NCBI RefSeq assembly: GCF_004364125.1
Contig: NZ_SNZV01000010.1
Coordinates: 59,650 to 123,649 of the forward strand
DNA from: Sphingobacterium paludis
GTDB taxonomy: Bacteria > Bacteroidota > Bacteroidia > Sphingobacteriales > Sphingobacteriaceae
Reading direction: 5' to 3'
DNA length: 64,000 nt
How positions within the stretch are numbered: the stretch's first letter is position 1; the number at the start of each line of letters is the position of its first letter. The translations under genes and the position numbers were made by a program. The notes under the pieces were generated by a model. The model did not search any database, was not told the origin of the DNA, and was given only the letters and a program-made list of their open reading frames with translations. Shown here in pieces: positions 37,009-46,587 of this stretch.

Positions 37009-37016
37009 CAAAACTA
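37009..37016 (-). promoter_or_regulatory. Bacteroidota -7 box for the hydroxyproline operon
   Basis: On the minus strand this reads TAGTTTTG, matching TAnnTTTG. It lies 20 bp before the ATG of the first operon gene and after the AraC gene stop, so the operon can be transcribed independently of its regulator gene. Confidence 0.55.
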
Positions 37017-37085
37017 TGGCCTATTAAAGGTATTTGCTAGTCGAGATTGAACCAAATCTCACCACATTTTAACACGTACAAACTA

Positions 37086-37949
37086 CTACACGTTATTTTT
37101 ATACCTTCCGTAGTATTCTTTTGGCGAAAAACCAGTTACAGAGCGAAAAACTCGATTAAAATTGGTGATACTGTTGAAGCCCGAGTTGTACGCAACCAAA
37201 CCAATACTCTCGTACCGTTGCGAAGTAATCAACTTGCACGCTTCCTGGATCCGCAGTTCACTCAGGTAACTGACGAAGGTAAGTCCGGTATGTTTTTTAA
37301 AGTATCGGCAGAATGCCTGCGGCGTTAAATTAGCGTGATCCGCGGCTTCCTCCAGTGTGATGCTTCGTCTAAAATTATCTTTTATATAGCGGCACACATC
37401 ATTTATGCGCAAGAAGCCATCGTCTTTGTTGAGCACCGTAGTAACCGAAAGAGGCTTCAGCTCATGCGATACCAAGCTAAGCTCTTTTAATAGGAAGACA
37501 AAGCTCATCAATTGATCCATCATATCGGCTTTTTTCAACAATCCTATCCGACGCTTTATGCGACTGGTATACGCATGCGGAACCTTGAAACCATTTGTAT
37601 TTTGCAGAATAAACGCCAAGATACTGCCCAATTCAGGCATATTAAAAAGACTGGACAAGGAGCCTTTAAGATTAAAAAATATGGATACCGACTCGACTTC
37701 AAGATGTTCCAAATCATCGGCATTTCTTTTAAATACATGCGGCTGATTCGGCCCCAACAGGAAGATATCGTCTGCGCGGAAAGGATGAAAACTATCGGCA
37801 AGAAACAGTGTGCCCTCTCCCTTCACGATCCACATAAATTGGTATTCCTCATGTTTATGAAAATAGGGGTAAAAATCGGACAACTTGTCTTCTTGCACAT
37901 ACACAGACTTATCCTTCGGTGACGGCACATTAAATTGAATCATTTTCAT
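37086..37949 (-). CDS. AraC family regulator of the hydroxyproline operon
   Basis: The 287-residue protein has an N-terminal cupin region (about 20-100; FHKHEEYQFMWIVKGEGTLF) and a C-terminal AraC domain (about 190-287) with SITLEEAADHANLTPQAFCR and IGLVAYNSGFNSITNFNRVF followed by RSVTGFSPKEYYG. It lies 96 bp upstream of the operon on the same strand. A hydroxyproline-responsive role is inferred from position. The gap between the two holds the operon promoter, so this protein probably binds there. Confidence 0.92.
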   Translation of the reverse strand: MKMIQFNVPSPKDKSVYVQEDKLSDFYPYFHKHEEYQFMWIVKGEGTLFLADSFHPFRADDIFLLGPNQPHVFKRNADDLEHLEVESVSIFFNLKGSLSSLFNMPELGSILAFILQNTNGFKVPHAYTSRIKRRIGLLKKADMMDQLMSFVFLLKELSLVSHELKPLSVTTVLNKDDGFLRINDVCRYIKDNFRRSITLEEAADHANLTPQAFCRYFKKHTGLTFVSYLSELRIQEACKLITSQRYESIGLVAYNSGFNSITNFNRVFRSVTGFSPKEYYGRYKNNV

Positions 37950-38467
37950 AGTAGAACGTGTTAGATTTTAAAAAACCTTGCTTACACTCCTGATTAGTAT
38001 GATTGAAAGTTACGATATTAACACAATATTAACAAGAGCAGGGAACTGTTATGGTGAAAATAAGAGGATAGTTGGTTAAAATGCAATATGATTTTTGCAA
38101 CGGAGTGCCTTAACTTTAATTACTCTTATTTTTGAATGCAATCGCCACCTAATTCAACAAAACAAGCCCTTATTCTTATAGAAAAACAAGCCCGTCTACA
38201 TTAAATCAACAACTTGCTACTATAATCTTCACAGTTCGATTCGTAAACCGTGCACCGACAAGCAGGCAATGTTCAGCAATAGCTTATCTGCACCTCGACG
38301 GAAAACATCAGGCGCGGCCAAAGCGTTACAAAAATGGATGTTTGGGTTAATTTTCGAAAAATGAAAGCCAATATCCGACAGGAAAAGGCCAGCGGAAGCC
38401 TTTATTTTTGTTGAAGTTCTCGAGTAACAACACACAACAGATAACCTTTATTAAAAAAACATAAATC
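37950..38467. other. Divergent intergenic region, no gene supported
   Basis: The 518 bp separate the AraC gene (minus) from the DUF5695 gene (plus). A near-perfect direct repeat ATATTAACA occurs twice around 38015-38035. A short hairpin AAAGGC/GCCTTT (38384-38403) overlaps the -7 box noted at 38403. A 68-codon minus-strand frame at 38229-38435 has no recognisable content. Confidence 0.45.
38403..38410 (+). promoter_or_regulatory. Possible -7 box for the DUF5695 gene
   Basis: TATTTTTG fits TAnnTTTG and lies 58 bp before the ATG. It follows directly after a small GC hairpin, so it could also be the T tract of a terminator. Confidence 0.35.
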
Positions 38468-41194
38468 ATGTCTATGCGCAACGCACTCAAAATTCCCTTT
38501 ATATTGCTGCTCTTGCAAGCGCCGATCACGCAACAGCTGTATGCGCAAAATCCATTTTGGGAAAAAGTAAAAAAACAGCCCGCGACACTGGGAGTAGAAA
38601 ATGGCAGCACCAGTTTCTCGCTCGCTAAGCTCAACATCAGCATTTTGAACTCATCGCAAACCGCAGCTGCTTTAAAATTAAAGGACGATCAACAGTTTGA
38701 TTATACCCCAGACGAACTACTGACGAAACGCGATCGTGATCAATTTTATCATTTAGGCGATATTACCTTAGCGCTGCGTCCGGTAGACGGAACATCATGG
38801 ACGGCCTATTCATCGGCTACGGTTCGCAAACCTGTGGTGCCACTAAAAACATCCGGAAAAACATTGGCCGCCGCCGATATCACAGCGAGTCTAGGCGATG
38901 TCCCTCTGCAGGTCATGCGTTATTGGGAAGAGAAAGACGGCAACCTTTGCCTACGCTTTGTGCTAAAAAACAACAGTAAAAAATCCTACGAAATCGGCGG
39001 TCTCGGCATCCCCATGATCTTCAACAACAACATGGATTGGAAAAATCTAGATAGCGCTCATGCCGATAACGTATTTTTTGACCCCTACATCGGTAAAGAT
39101 GCGGGCTACCTCCAGGTGAACCGTTTGCACGGAAAAGGGCCTAGCCTACTTGTTGTACCACAGAAAAATGCGGGTTTCGAAGCCTATACGCCATTGAATA
39201 GCGACCCTACCCCCAGGAGCATCACCTTTGAAGGTTTCCACGAATGGACAATCCATAGCAAAGCCTACGCAGAAAATGAGTGGAAAGGCGTAGAACAGTG
39301 GAATGAGGCCAGTTCAATCGTGTTAAAAGCAGGCGAATCAAAAAGCTATGCTTTGCGCTTCGTGCTGGCGCCAAGTATCAAGCAAATTGAGGAAGAGCTT
39401 GTTCGCCAAGAGCGACCAGTTGCTGTTGGCGCACCCGGTTATCTGGTACCGTTGGACAACCCTGCGAAATTGTTTCTCAAGTATGGAAAAAAGGTCAAAG
39501 ATATGGAGGTCTATCCGGCCGGAGCATTGACACTGGAAAACTTGCCGCAAACGGCGGGTAAATGGAGAAGTTACCTGGTCAAGGGAAATACCTGGGGGCG
39601 CGCACGACTGAAAATCACCTATGACGATGGCTTGGTGCAAACGATTCAATACAAGATCATTAAACCCGAACAAGAAGTCGTGAAAGACTTGGGACATTTC
39701 CTGACAACCAGCCAATGGTACGAAAACCCTAATGATCCGTTTGGCCGTTCCCCGTCGGTCATCACCTACGATTACGAAACCAAAACGCCTGTTACACAGC
39801 ATCGCAATGCTTGGTTTGCGGGCTTAAGTGATGAGGCCGGCGCCGCAAGCTGGTTGGCCGCGATTATGAAACAGCTGTTGCAGCCCAATGTGGAGGAAAT
39901 CAACAAGCTCAAACGATTTGCAAATGAGACTTTATTTGGCAGGATCCAACATAAAGATGGTGAAAATAAATATGCTGTCGTAAAAAGCTTGTTCTACTAC
40001 GAACCCGACTCTTTTCCAAAGGGCACCTACAGTGACTCCATCAATTACAAAACATGGGCGGCTTGGCCTAAGAAAGAAGCCGATAATATTGGTCGGTCAT
40101 ACAACTATCCGCATGTGGCAGCGGCACATTGGGTGCTTTACCGATTGGCGCGAAATTACAAGCAGCTCGTTACGGAAGAAAACTGGCAAACCTATTTAGA
40201 CCGCGCCTTTCAAACAACCGTTGCCATGGTCGAAAAAGCCCCGCACTATGCACAATTTGGACAGATGGAAGGCAGTATCTTTTTATTGATCCTCCTTGAT
40301 TTGAAGAAAGAAGGACGAACAGAAGCTGCCCAAAAGCTCGAAGTCTTGATGAAAGAGCGGGCTTTGCACTGGAAAACGCTTAACTATCCTTTTGGAAGTG
40401 AGATGCCTTGGGATTCTACCGGACAGGAAGAGGTCTACGTCTGGTCAAAATATTTTGGTTTTGATGAAAAGGCAGAGGTCACGTTAAACGCTATTCTTGC
40501 CTATATGCCGACGGTACCGCACTGGGGGTACAACGGTAGCGCAAGGCGCTACTGGGATTTTGTATACGGCGGCAAGCTTGCTCGAATTGAGCGGCAAATA
40601 CATCACTATGGCTCGGCATTAAATGCGATACCCGTTCTTGCGGACTACCGGGAGCATCCCGATGATTTCTACCTACTTCGTATCGGCCATGCCGGCATGA
40701 TGGGTGCGCTCGCCAATGTTACACAAGATGGCTTTGCTCCGGGAGCATTCCATTCTTACCCGTCGACATTAGCAAATGACGGCATTTCAGGGGACTATGG
40801 ATCTGGCTTTTACGGGTATGCCGTAAATTCTGGCACCTATATTATCAACCATCCCGAATTTGGCTGGCTAGCGTTCAGCGGAAAACTGAGCGAGAACAAA
40901 GGCAAGATCAACGTTGCTATCACCACCGCGGCTAAAGCACGCGTGTTTCTGGCAGCGGAAAAGCTTTGGTTGACGATGGATGCAGGAGAAATCACGGCGT
41001 TAACCTACGATCCAAAAAGCAAAGAAATCGAACTTAGTTTGCAGACGCTTAACCCGACCTTTACCCCCAAGCTGCTGCTTCAAGTAGCGGAAAACAGTGG
41101 CTATCGTTTGAAGGAATTTGAAAAAGACCAACAGGGTCGCTATGTGATTCCGAATACGACACCGTCTATCAAACTGGTAAAAGACGAAGAATAA
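38468..41194 (+). CDS. DUF5695 family exported protein, glycosidase-like
   Basis: The 908-residue exported protein (signal ending LYAQ) matches the DUF5695 family by overall plan. The N-terminal 420 residues are beta-sandwich (LQVMRYWEEKDGNLCLRFVL, EGFHEWTIHSKAYAENEW). Residues 430-780 form an alpha-helical toroid (RNAWFAGLSDEAGAASWLAA, YPHVAAAHWVLYRLARNYK, SGDYGSGFYGYAVNSGTYI). The C-terminal 100 residues are again beta. The plan resembles polysaccharide lyases and helical-toroid glycosidases, but I know of no firm activity and no catalytic residue can be assigned. It is convergent with the second SusCD pair. Confidence 0.7.
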   Translation: MSMRNALKIPFILLLLQAPITQQLYAQNPFWEKVKKQPATLGVENGSTSFSLAKLNISILNSSQTAAALKLKDDQQFDYTPDELLTKRDRDQFYHLGDITLALRPVDGTSWTAYSSATVRKPVVPLKTSGKTLAAADITASLGDVPLQVMRYWEEKDGNLCLRFVLKNNSKKSYEIGGLGIPMIFNNNMDWKNLDSAHADNVFFDPYIGKDAGYLQVNRLHGKGPSLLVVPQKNAGFEAYTPLNSDPTPRSITFEGFHEWTIHSKAYAENEWKGVEQWNEASSIVLKAGESKSYALRFVLAPSIKQIEEELVRQERPVAVGAPGYLVPLDNPAKLFLKYGKKVKDMEVYPAGALTLENLPQTAGKWRSYLVKGNTWGRARLKITYDDGLVQTIQYKIIKPEQEVVKDLGHFLTTSQWYENPNDPFGRSPSVITYDYETKTPVTQHRNAWFAGLSDEAGAASWLAAIMKQLLQPNVEEINKLKRFANETLFGRIQHKDGENKYAVVKSLFYYEPDSFPKGTYSDSINYKTWAAWPKKEADNIGRSYNYPHVAAAHWVLYRLARNYKQLVTEENWQTYLDRAFQTTVAMVEKAPHYAQFGQMEGSIFLLILLDLKKEGRTEAAQKLEVLMKERALHWKTLNYPFGSEMPWDSTGQEEVYVWSKYFGFDEKAEVTLNAILAYMPTVPHWGYNGSARRYWDFVYGGKLARIERQIHHYGSALNAIPVLADYREHPDDFYLLRIGHAGMMGALANVTQDGFAPGAFHSYPSTLANDGISGDYGSGFYGYAVNSGTYIINHPEFGWLAFSGKLSENKGKINVAITTAAKARVFLAAEKLWLTMDAGEITALTYDPKSKEIELSLQTLNPTFTPKLLLQVAENSGYRLKEFEKDQQGRYVIPNTTPSIKLVKDEE

Positions 41195-41200
41195 GAGTTT

Positions 41201-41256
41201 GTTTACATTTTCGTAAACGTTGAAAGCGTGCCTTCTCTACAGATGTGCACGCTTTC
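41201..41256 (+). terminator. Two hairpins after the DUF5695 gene
   Basis: GTTTAC/GTAAAC (6 bp) at 41201-41218 is followed by a 10-bp stem GAAAGCGTGC/GCACGCTTTC at 41222-41256 with a 15-nt loop. No U tract follows, so termination efficiency is unclear. Confidence 0.45.
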
Positions 41257-41368
41257 CGCGTATACTCCGGCCGACAGCTCTACCTGAGCTATTTTTATCC
41301 ACACGGAAAGAGCGATCACTTATCTTGAGACCGGAACAAAAAAACTTCCACCGTTGGTCTACAACATT

Positions 41369-41401
41369 AAAAAAGCCGTCACATCGAATCGATGCAACGG
41401 C
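41369..41401 (-). terminator. Terminator of the second SusCD operon
   Basis: GCCGT/ACGGC encloses CATCG-AAT-CGATG. On the minus strand it is followed by TTTTTTAA. It lies 28 bp after the SusD stop. Confidence 0.75.
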
Positions 41402-41429
41402 TTGAATTATCTCAGGTTTAAGTGATGAT

Positions 41430-42926
41430 CTAATAAACTCCAGTACGTTGATCCCACCAGAGTTGCTCTCCCCAGACGAAATCGGCGACATTTGCTGCCG
41501 CACTATTTACGTTTTCGGCATTGTATAAGAATTCATTATTGGGGTAAGGCAAACGGAAAGGCTGATCGTTGTGTGCATCGCCATAAACCGAATTCAAAGA
41601 TGGATAATTGGTAGACGGTATGCCCGTTCTACGGTATAGATTCCACGCTTCAAAATTCTCCTTAAACAGCGCCACCCACATATCCCACCAGATGCGTTCT
41701 TTCGTTCCATCCCACATCCCTGCACCGGCAAGGTAAGTCGTGATCGCCGCCTCAGGAATCTGGTTATCCTGCATGGAAAGACGCACCGCTTGCTCGTAAG
41801 CTTCTTGCGCCGTCATGCCAACATTATAACCCAATAGAGCAGCTTCTGCAAGCATGTAGAACGTTTCGCAAGATTTATAAAAAGGCGTAAAACCAACCGC
41901 ATCATTCATATATTTATCACCAATAAAAGATATGTTACGCAAATTGGGTGGTGTTGCTGCCGCACCGTTCTGGTAACCACGATATGCGCCATCTGCCGCA
42001 ACATTAGCCACCTTTGCGATACGTGGATCTGCCGTCTCATTTAAGTGATCGATAAAAATATCGGCCATACCGAAATTGTCGACGCGACGATCACCGGTGT
42101 AGCCTGTGGTATACCAAGGCTCCCAGTACGGAGCTGCTCCAGGATAGGTGAGGTAACAGTTCTCCGCATTTGTTTCCAACAATGGGTAAGCCATCGGATC
42201 TGCGCAGATTTCTTCAATGGTACTTTTGGCCAAGTCTGGAGCCACGCCCGAAATACGCATCGCAATCCGCAGACGCAACGCGTTGCAGAACTTCTGCCAT
42301 TTATCCATATCGCCCTCATAGATAAAATCGCCATCGCCCACAGCATCTGTGCCCGGATCTTCGGCCATCTCATCTGCAAGCACTTTGAGTCCTTCTAAAA
42401 TCGACGGATAGATATCTTCCTGTTTATCGTATTTTGGACGAACAATACTACCCAACTCGGCTGCTCCCTTCTGAGCCTCGCTGTAAGGGATATCCCCCCA
42501 ACCATCGACCAGATAAGACCACATATAGTATTGCCAGATGCGCGCTACATAACGGACGTTCTTATCGATATCTGCCGTTTCTTCTGTAATAGCAAGCAAT
42601 TCGTTCAACTGGGTGATGTTGTAGTAACAAGCTGCCCAACGATTCCCATAGGTATTATTCGTCGGCGTAAGGCCTGCCATGTAATCTAAATATTGTATTT
42701 TAACAATGTACCCGGCAAAGGTTCCGTAGCCATCGATATCGCCACCGAAGGACTCGCCTGTATTACGCAGCACGTTGGCCAATAAGTTTGTCGGCGGAAC
42801 TTCCTCGAAAGCATCCGGATCGGTATTGATTTCTTCGAATGACTTGGTACAACTGCCCGTTGTAGCTGCTAGTACAAAGGCTCCTATAATGAATTTACTA
42901 ATTTTACTTTTCATAATCTTTTGCAT
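41430..42926 (-). CDS. susD: SusD-like lipoprotein (SusD_2-type), second PUL
   Basis: The 498-residue lipoprotein (AATTGSC, Cys26) is of the shorter SusD-like_2 branch: CTKSFEEINTDPDAFEEVPP at the mature N-terminus, NITQLNELLAITEE, and ETFYMLAEAALLGYNVGMTA near the C-terminus. It starts 4 bp after the SusC stop; the Met at residue 5 is an alternative start. It should act as the lid of the neighbouring SusC. The glycan is not known; neighbours suggest arabinose-containing or sulfated glycans. Confidence 0.93.
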   Translation of the reverse strand: MQKIMKSKISKFIIGAFVLAATTGSCTKSFEEINTDPDAFEEVPPTNLLANVLRNTGESFGGDIDGYGTFAGYIVKIQYLDYMAGLTPTNNTYGNRWAACYYNITQLNELLAITEETADIDKNVRYVARIWQYYMWSYLVDGWGDIPYSEAQKGAAELGSIVRPKYDKQEDIYPSILEGLKVLADEMAEDPGTDAVGDGDFIYEGDMDKWQKFCNALRLRIAMRISGVAPDLAKSTIEEICADPMAYPLLETNAENCYLTYPGAAPYWEPWYTTGYTGDRRVDNFGMADIFIDHLNETADPRIAKVANVAADGAYRGYQNGAAATPPNLRNISFIGDKYMNDAVGFTPFYKSCETFYMLAEAALLGYNVGMTAQEAYEQAVRLSMQDNQIPEAAITTYLAGAGMWDGTKERIWWDMWVALFKENFEAWNLYRRTGIPSTNYPSLNSVYGDAHNDQPFRLPYPNNEFLYNAENVNSAAANVADFVWGEQLWWDQRTGVY

Positions 42927-42930
42927 CAGG

Positions 42931-45900
42931 TTAGAATGTAACGCCTAATTTCAGTCCAAAACTTCGTGCCGCAGGCACAGATGCCTGCTCCAAGCCGACA
43001 CCTCTGCTGTCACTGGATACGCCTCCTGTCTCCGGATCGAGACGCATGGTGTTTGATTTATGTGTCCACAATAACGCTAAGTTGGAGCCTATCAACGAGA
43101 GGTTGACACGGTTAATACCTTTCACGCGTTGTAGGTAACGAGTCGGCACGTTGTAGGTAAGATAAGCCTCTCTAATTTTTAAGAATGAACCATCAAATAC
43201 ATACATCTCCGCAATACCGCCGCTCTCATACCAGGTCTGCGCATCGGTTTCTATGGTATTTTCAACCCAATTCCCGTTCGCATCTTGCATCACAAAACGT
43301 TCGTCAGTCATGACATCACGCCCGGCAACAATCGCACGCTCCCGAATTCCGTTCTCAGCCGTAATTTCTGCCACACCGGCCACATAGCTGTGATTCATCG
43401 TTTGCGACCAGATGTCGCCACCGACACGTAGGTCTAACAAGAAGCCAAAAGAAAAATCTTTATAGCGGAAATCGTTGCGCCAGCTGGCCAAGAAATCTGG
43501 TGTGACATTCCCTAGGTTTTGCGCATTTTTATTGACAACCAAACCTCTATTGTTTACTTTAATGGCACCTTTCATGTCCCCTTCTTCCACGCGATCAAAT
43601 CCAGGTCCAACCAAGGTTCCCCAGCGTTCGCCTTTTTTCGCTTGGTTAGCGATACCCCAAGTCCAACCAATCTGGTATACGTCTAAATCCAGTTGGGGAT
43701 ACAGCTCGATAATTTTACTTTGATCTTTGGCGTAATTAATAGTCGTTGACCAATTAAAGCCATCTTCTTTTTTGATGATATCTCCACGTAATTGCACTTC
43801 GATCCCTTTATTTTCAATTTCACCAGCATTGAGCAGCATCGAGCTAAAGCCTACGGTATTTGACGTGCGGATCTCCATAATCTGGTTTCTCGTATTCTTG
43901 TAATAGTAGACAATATCTGCGTGCACGCGGTTATTAAAAAGCCCGATTTCGGTACCCACTTCCCAGGTACGGATGCTTTCCGGACGAAGCTGTTCGTTGG
44001 GGTAGATCATGGTTTTATAAAATTGGCCTACACCCTTGAAAGATTGTGGCTGCGGATAGTAATAACTTCGGTTACGGTAAGCCGTTGTTGCCGATCCAAT
44101 CTCCGCCCATCCACCACGCAATTTCCAGAAACTCAAGACATCTCCTCGTAAGCTTTCAAATGTGGTGGTCGGCAGCCAGCTCAAACTAGCTGATGGGTAA
44201 AAGAAATCATCCTTAATCGTCGAACTCCAATCGTTACGTGCACTGACGTCTAAATAGATCTGATCTCTCCAACCCAAGGATCCGGAGGCATAAACAGAAT
44301 TTGAACGGATATGGCTATGGTCCATTTCGGTTATTGCATCACCAGCCTTGTTGGCTATTGTGTAAACCCCTAATACGGTCAACGCATCTGCGCCCAACAT
44401 CGACCGATCCCACTGCAGGTTACGATAGTTTGCTCCGGCCAAGGCCATCAGGTTGAAATCACCGATTTGTTTATTGAAGGTAGCTATCAAATCTAAGTTG
44501 AGCTCCGAATTATCGGTTTTAGCGTTGCGGAAACCTCCAAATGGGTAGGCACTGTTGAAGTAATTGCGTTCAAATGTCTTCGCGTTGTAATAGTCTAAAC
44601 CAGCACGTCCTTCGATCTTCAAATATTCTATAGGCTGATAAAACAAAGAAGTCTTCCCGAAAAAGCGATCGCGCTGGTAGGCGTTGGTATTTTCATTGAC
44701 ATTGAAATAAGGATTGACGTGATAGTTCGTATTCCAGTTATTGTAGGTATAGTTCCCTCGATCATCTTTTTCGTCCCAACGGTCGCGCAAACTTGCATTA
44801 TTTACTTGCCTACCGAACCAGATGAAGCCGTTCATCGGGTTGTTACCATCATAGCCCTGACTTAGAATATTATCACTCTCTGTACGCGTATAGTTGGTAC
44901 TCAAATCGTAGGAGAACTTATCGGACAAAGTCATGTTGGTATTCAGCTGAACGCCATACCGTTTCTGATCGGTATTTGGTACGGTTCCCACTTGGTCGCG
45001 AAAGGAGAGCGATGCACGTGTACTTGATTTTTCGGTCTGAGCCATCACCGAGAGGTTATGGTTCATCGAGCGACCGAGTTGAAAGAAATCCCGAACATTA
45101 TCGGGATGCGAAATCCAGTCCGTCGCCTGACGCACGCCACCAACAATAGGGCTATCAAATTGTGGCAATTTCAAGCCTACATCAAGTCGTGGGCCCCAGG
45201 ACTCGTCAAACCCGTCGTATACGCCGCCACCGCTTCCCGTTCCGTCAACGTAAGCGAAAGAATTTGCTAGGGCATAATCTTGATAAGACATGCCATTGCC
45301 ATCCCGATTAAAGTAAAACTCACTACCGTTGTAGCCTTGGCCGTATAAATTTTGATACTTGGGCAATGTAGAAACCTGATCAATCGTTAGGTTTCCATCG
45401 TAGGCTAGCTTAATCCCTCTGCCACCACTTTTTCCGGATTTTGTAGTGATCAAGATTACCCCGTTTCCGGCACGCATACCATACAACGCCGCAGAACCAC
45501 CTTTGAGCACAGTAACGCTCTCAATATCTTCGGGATTGATATCATTGATTCCTGATCCATAGTCGACACCGCTGTAGGTATTGTCGCCCGAACGTTGGGT
45601 GTCATTCGAAATCGGAATTCCATCCAAGACAATCAGCGGTTGCTGATCTGCATTGAGCGACGAGTTTCCTCTTAGAGAAATCCGCGATGAAGCACCCACC
45701 GTTCCACCAAACTGGTTAACCTGCAAACCGGCGACCTTTCCCGATAGCGAACCCGTCACACTGATCTGCCCAGCCTTTGTCAGCTCTTCTGCCTTGACAT
45801 CTTGAATCGTGTAGCCCAACGATTTCTTCTCTCTGGAAATCCCCATCGCCGTGACAACGACCTCATCCAAATCGTTCGCATCAGCATCCAGGATAATTTC

Positions 45901-46164
45901 AATGTTTGTTTGATTAGATATACTAACCTGTTTACGATTGTACCCTATTGCTGTCACGTTTAAGGATCCGGCCTGCTGGTAGGTGATGGAAAAATCTCCA
46001 TTTGCACCCGTCTGTGTAGCCGTTCCATCTCTTAAGGTGACGGTAACTCCAGGAATTGGCATCCCTTTTTCGTCGACAACCCTACCTTTCAGTTGCGTTT
46101 GCGCAAACAAACCCGTAGAAAGCAATAAACTAGCTGCTAAAAAAGCAATTTTACGTCTGTTCAT
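42931..46164 (-). CDS. susC: SusC/RagA family TonB-dependent transporter, second PUL
   Basis: The 1077-residue protein has a signal peptide (GLFAQ), a carboxypeptidase-like domain (about 25-95, GRVVDEKGMPIPGVTVTLRD), the SusC signature DLDEVVVTAMGISREKKSLG, a plug (about 105-240, VLKGGSAALYGMRAGNGVIL) and a barrel ending in LKLGVTF. It pairs with the SusD-like gene 4 bp downstream. The upstream leader holds three tandem 9-bp units (46215-46241). No ECF sigma/anti-sigma or hybrid two-component gene adjoins it. Confidence 0.96.
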   Translation of the reverse strand: MNRRKIAFLAASLLLSTGLFAQTQLKGRVVDEKGMPIPGVTVTLRDGTATQTGANGDFSITYQQAGSLNVTAIGYNRKQVSISNQTNIEIILDADANDLDEVVVTAMGISREKKSLGYTIQDVKAEELTKAGQISVTGSLSGKVAGLQVNQFGGTVGASSRISLRGNSSLNADQQPLIVLDGIPISNDTQRSGDNTYSGVDYGSGINDINPEDIESVTVLKGGSAALYGMRAGNGVILITTKSGKSGGRGIKLAYDGNLTIDQVSTLPKYQNLYGQGYNGSEFYFNRDGNGMSYQDYALANSFAYVDGTGSGGGVYDGFDESWGPRLDVGLKLPQFDSPIVGGVRQATDWISHPDNVRDFFQLGRSMNHNLSVMAQTEKSSTRASLSFRDQVGTVPNTDQKRYGVQLNTNMTLSDKFSYDLSTNYTRTESDNILSQGYDGNNPMNGFIWFGRQVNNASLRDRWDEKDDRGNYTYNNWNTNYHVNPYFNVNENTNAYQRDRFFGKTSLFYQPIEYLKIEGRAGLDYYNAKTFERNYFNSAYPFGGFRNAKTDNSELNLDLIATFNKQIGDFNLMALAGANYRNLQWDRSMLGADALTVLGVYTIANKAGDAITEMDHSHIRSNSVYASGSLGWRDQIYLDVSARNDWSSTIKDDFFYPSASLSWLPTTTFESLRGDVLSFWKLRGGWAEIGSATTAYRNRSYYYPQPQSFKGVGQFYKTMIYPNEQLRPESIRTWEVGTEIGLFNNRVHADIVYYYKNTRNQIMEIRTSNTVGFSSMLLNAGEIENKGIEVQLRGDIIKKEDGFNWSTTINYAKDQSKIIELYPQLDLDVYQIGWTWGIANQAKKGERWGTLVGPGFDRVEEGDMKGAIKVNNRGLVVNKNAQNLGNVTPDFLASWRNDFRYKDFSFGFLLDLRVGGDIWSQTMNHSYVAGVAEITAENGIRERAIVAGRDVMTDERFVMQDANGNWVENTIETDAQTWYESGGIAEMYVFDGSFLKIREAYLTYNVPTRYLQRVKGINRVNLSLIGSNLALLWTHKSNTMRLDPETGGVSSDSRGVGLEQASVPAARSFGLKLGVTF

Positions 46165-46214
46165 TTAGTTTTTGTCATTTAGTTAGTTACTCAATATTTA
46201 ATAAATCTAATTTC

Positions 46215-46241
46215 GACAGATTAGACAGACCATACAGACCG
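46215..46241. repeat. Three tandem 9-bp units upstream of susC
   Basis: GACAGATTA, GACAGACCA and TACAGACCG follow one another about 50 bp before the susC start. Helically phased short repeats at this distance could bind a regulator. No family can be assigned. Confidence 0.35.
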
Positions 46242-46355
46242 ATTATTAACACATAACAACCGGATATTCACCAAAAATGATAATTGTTCAATATTTTAAT
46301 TAACAGGACAACTAAAAATCAGATAAAACGCATTAGCAAAAGCAAAAAATAAAAA

Positions 46356-46387
46356 AAGCCACACTATCTTATCAAGAAATGCGGCTT
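46356..46387 (-). terminator. Terminator downstream of the GH127-type gene
   Basis: On the minus strand, AAGCCGCA/TGTGGCTT (8 bp with a G-T wobble) is followed by TTTTTATTTTTT. It lies about 200 bp after the GH127-type stop, so the transcript includes the short tail frame at 46480. Confidence 0.7.
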
Positions 46388-46479
46388 AAACTAGACTAAC
46401 TAAACAAATATTTTGTATAAACAACTACCAAATCACCTTATCACAGCACAATCCCTAAAAAAAACGATCCATTAGGCTA

Positions 46480-46569
46480 TTATTCCTCGGTATCCTCCAT
46501 TTCGATCGACCACAAGGGGTTCCATATTTCTTTGGAACGCTTCTCGGCATCACCCCGGGTTGTGTACAC
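46480..46569 (-). other. Short coding-like tail after the GH127-type gene
   Basis: After two consecutive TAG stops of the GH127-type gene the same frame stays open and reads VYTTRGDAEKRSKEIWNPLW, then SIEMEDTEE and TAA. The composition is protein-like (29 residues from a possible GTG). It may be a leftover C-terminus of the GH127-type protein, a remnant of another gene, or a tiny peptide. No homologue is recalled. Confidence 0.3.
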
Positions 46570-46587
46570 TGCTGGAAAGACTAACTA

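Noticed and set aside
38229..38435. A 68-codon minus-strand frame in the AraC/DUF5695 gap
   Set aside because: It has no start context or family-like motif, and lies across a hairpin and possible promoter.
42931..46164. ECF sigma/anti-sigma control of the second SusCD pair
   Set aside because: No sigma or anti-sigma gene is present nearby, and the SusC lacks an obvious extra N-terminal signalling domain before the carboxypeptidase-like region.
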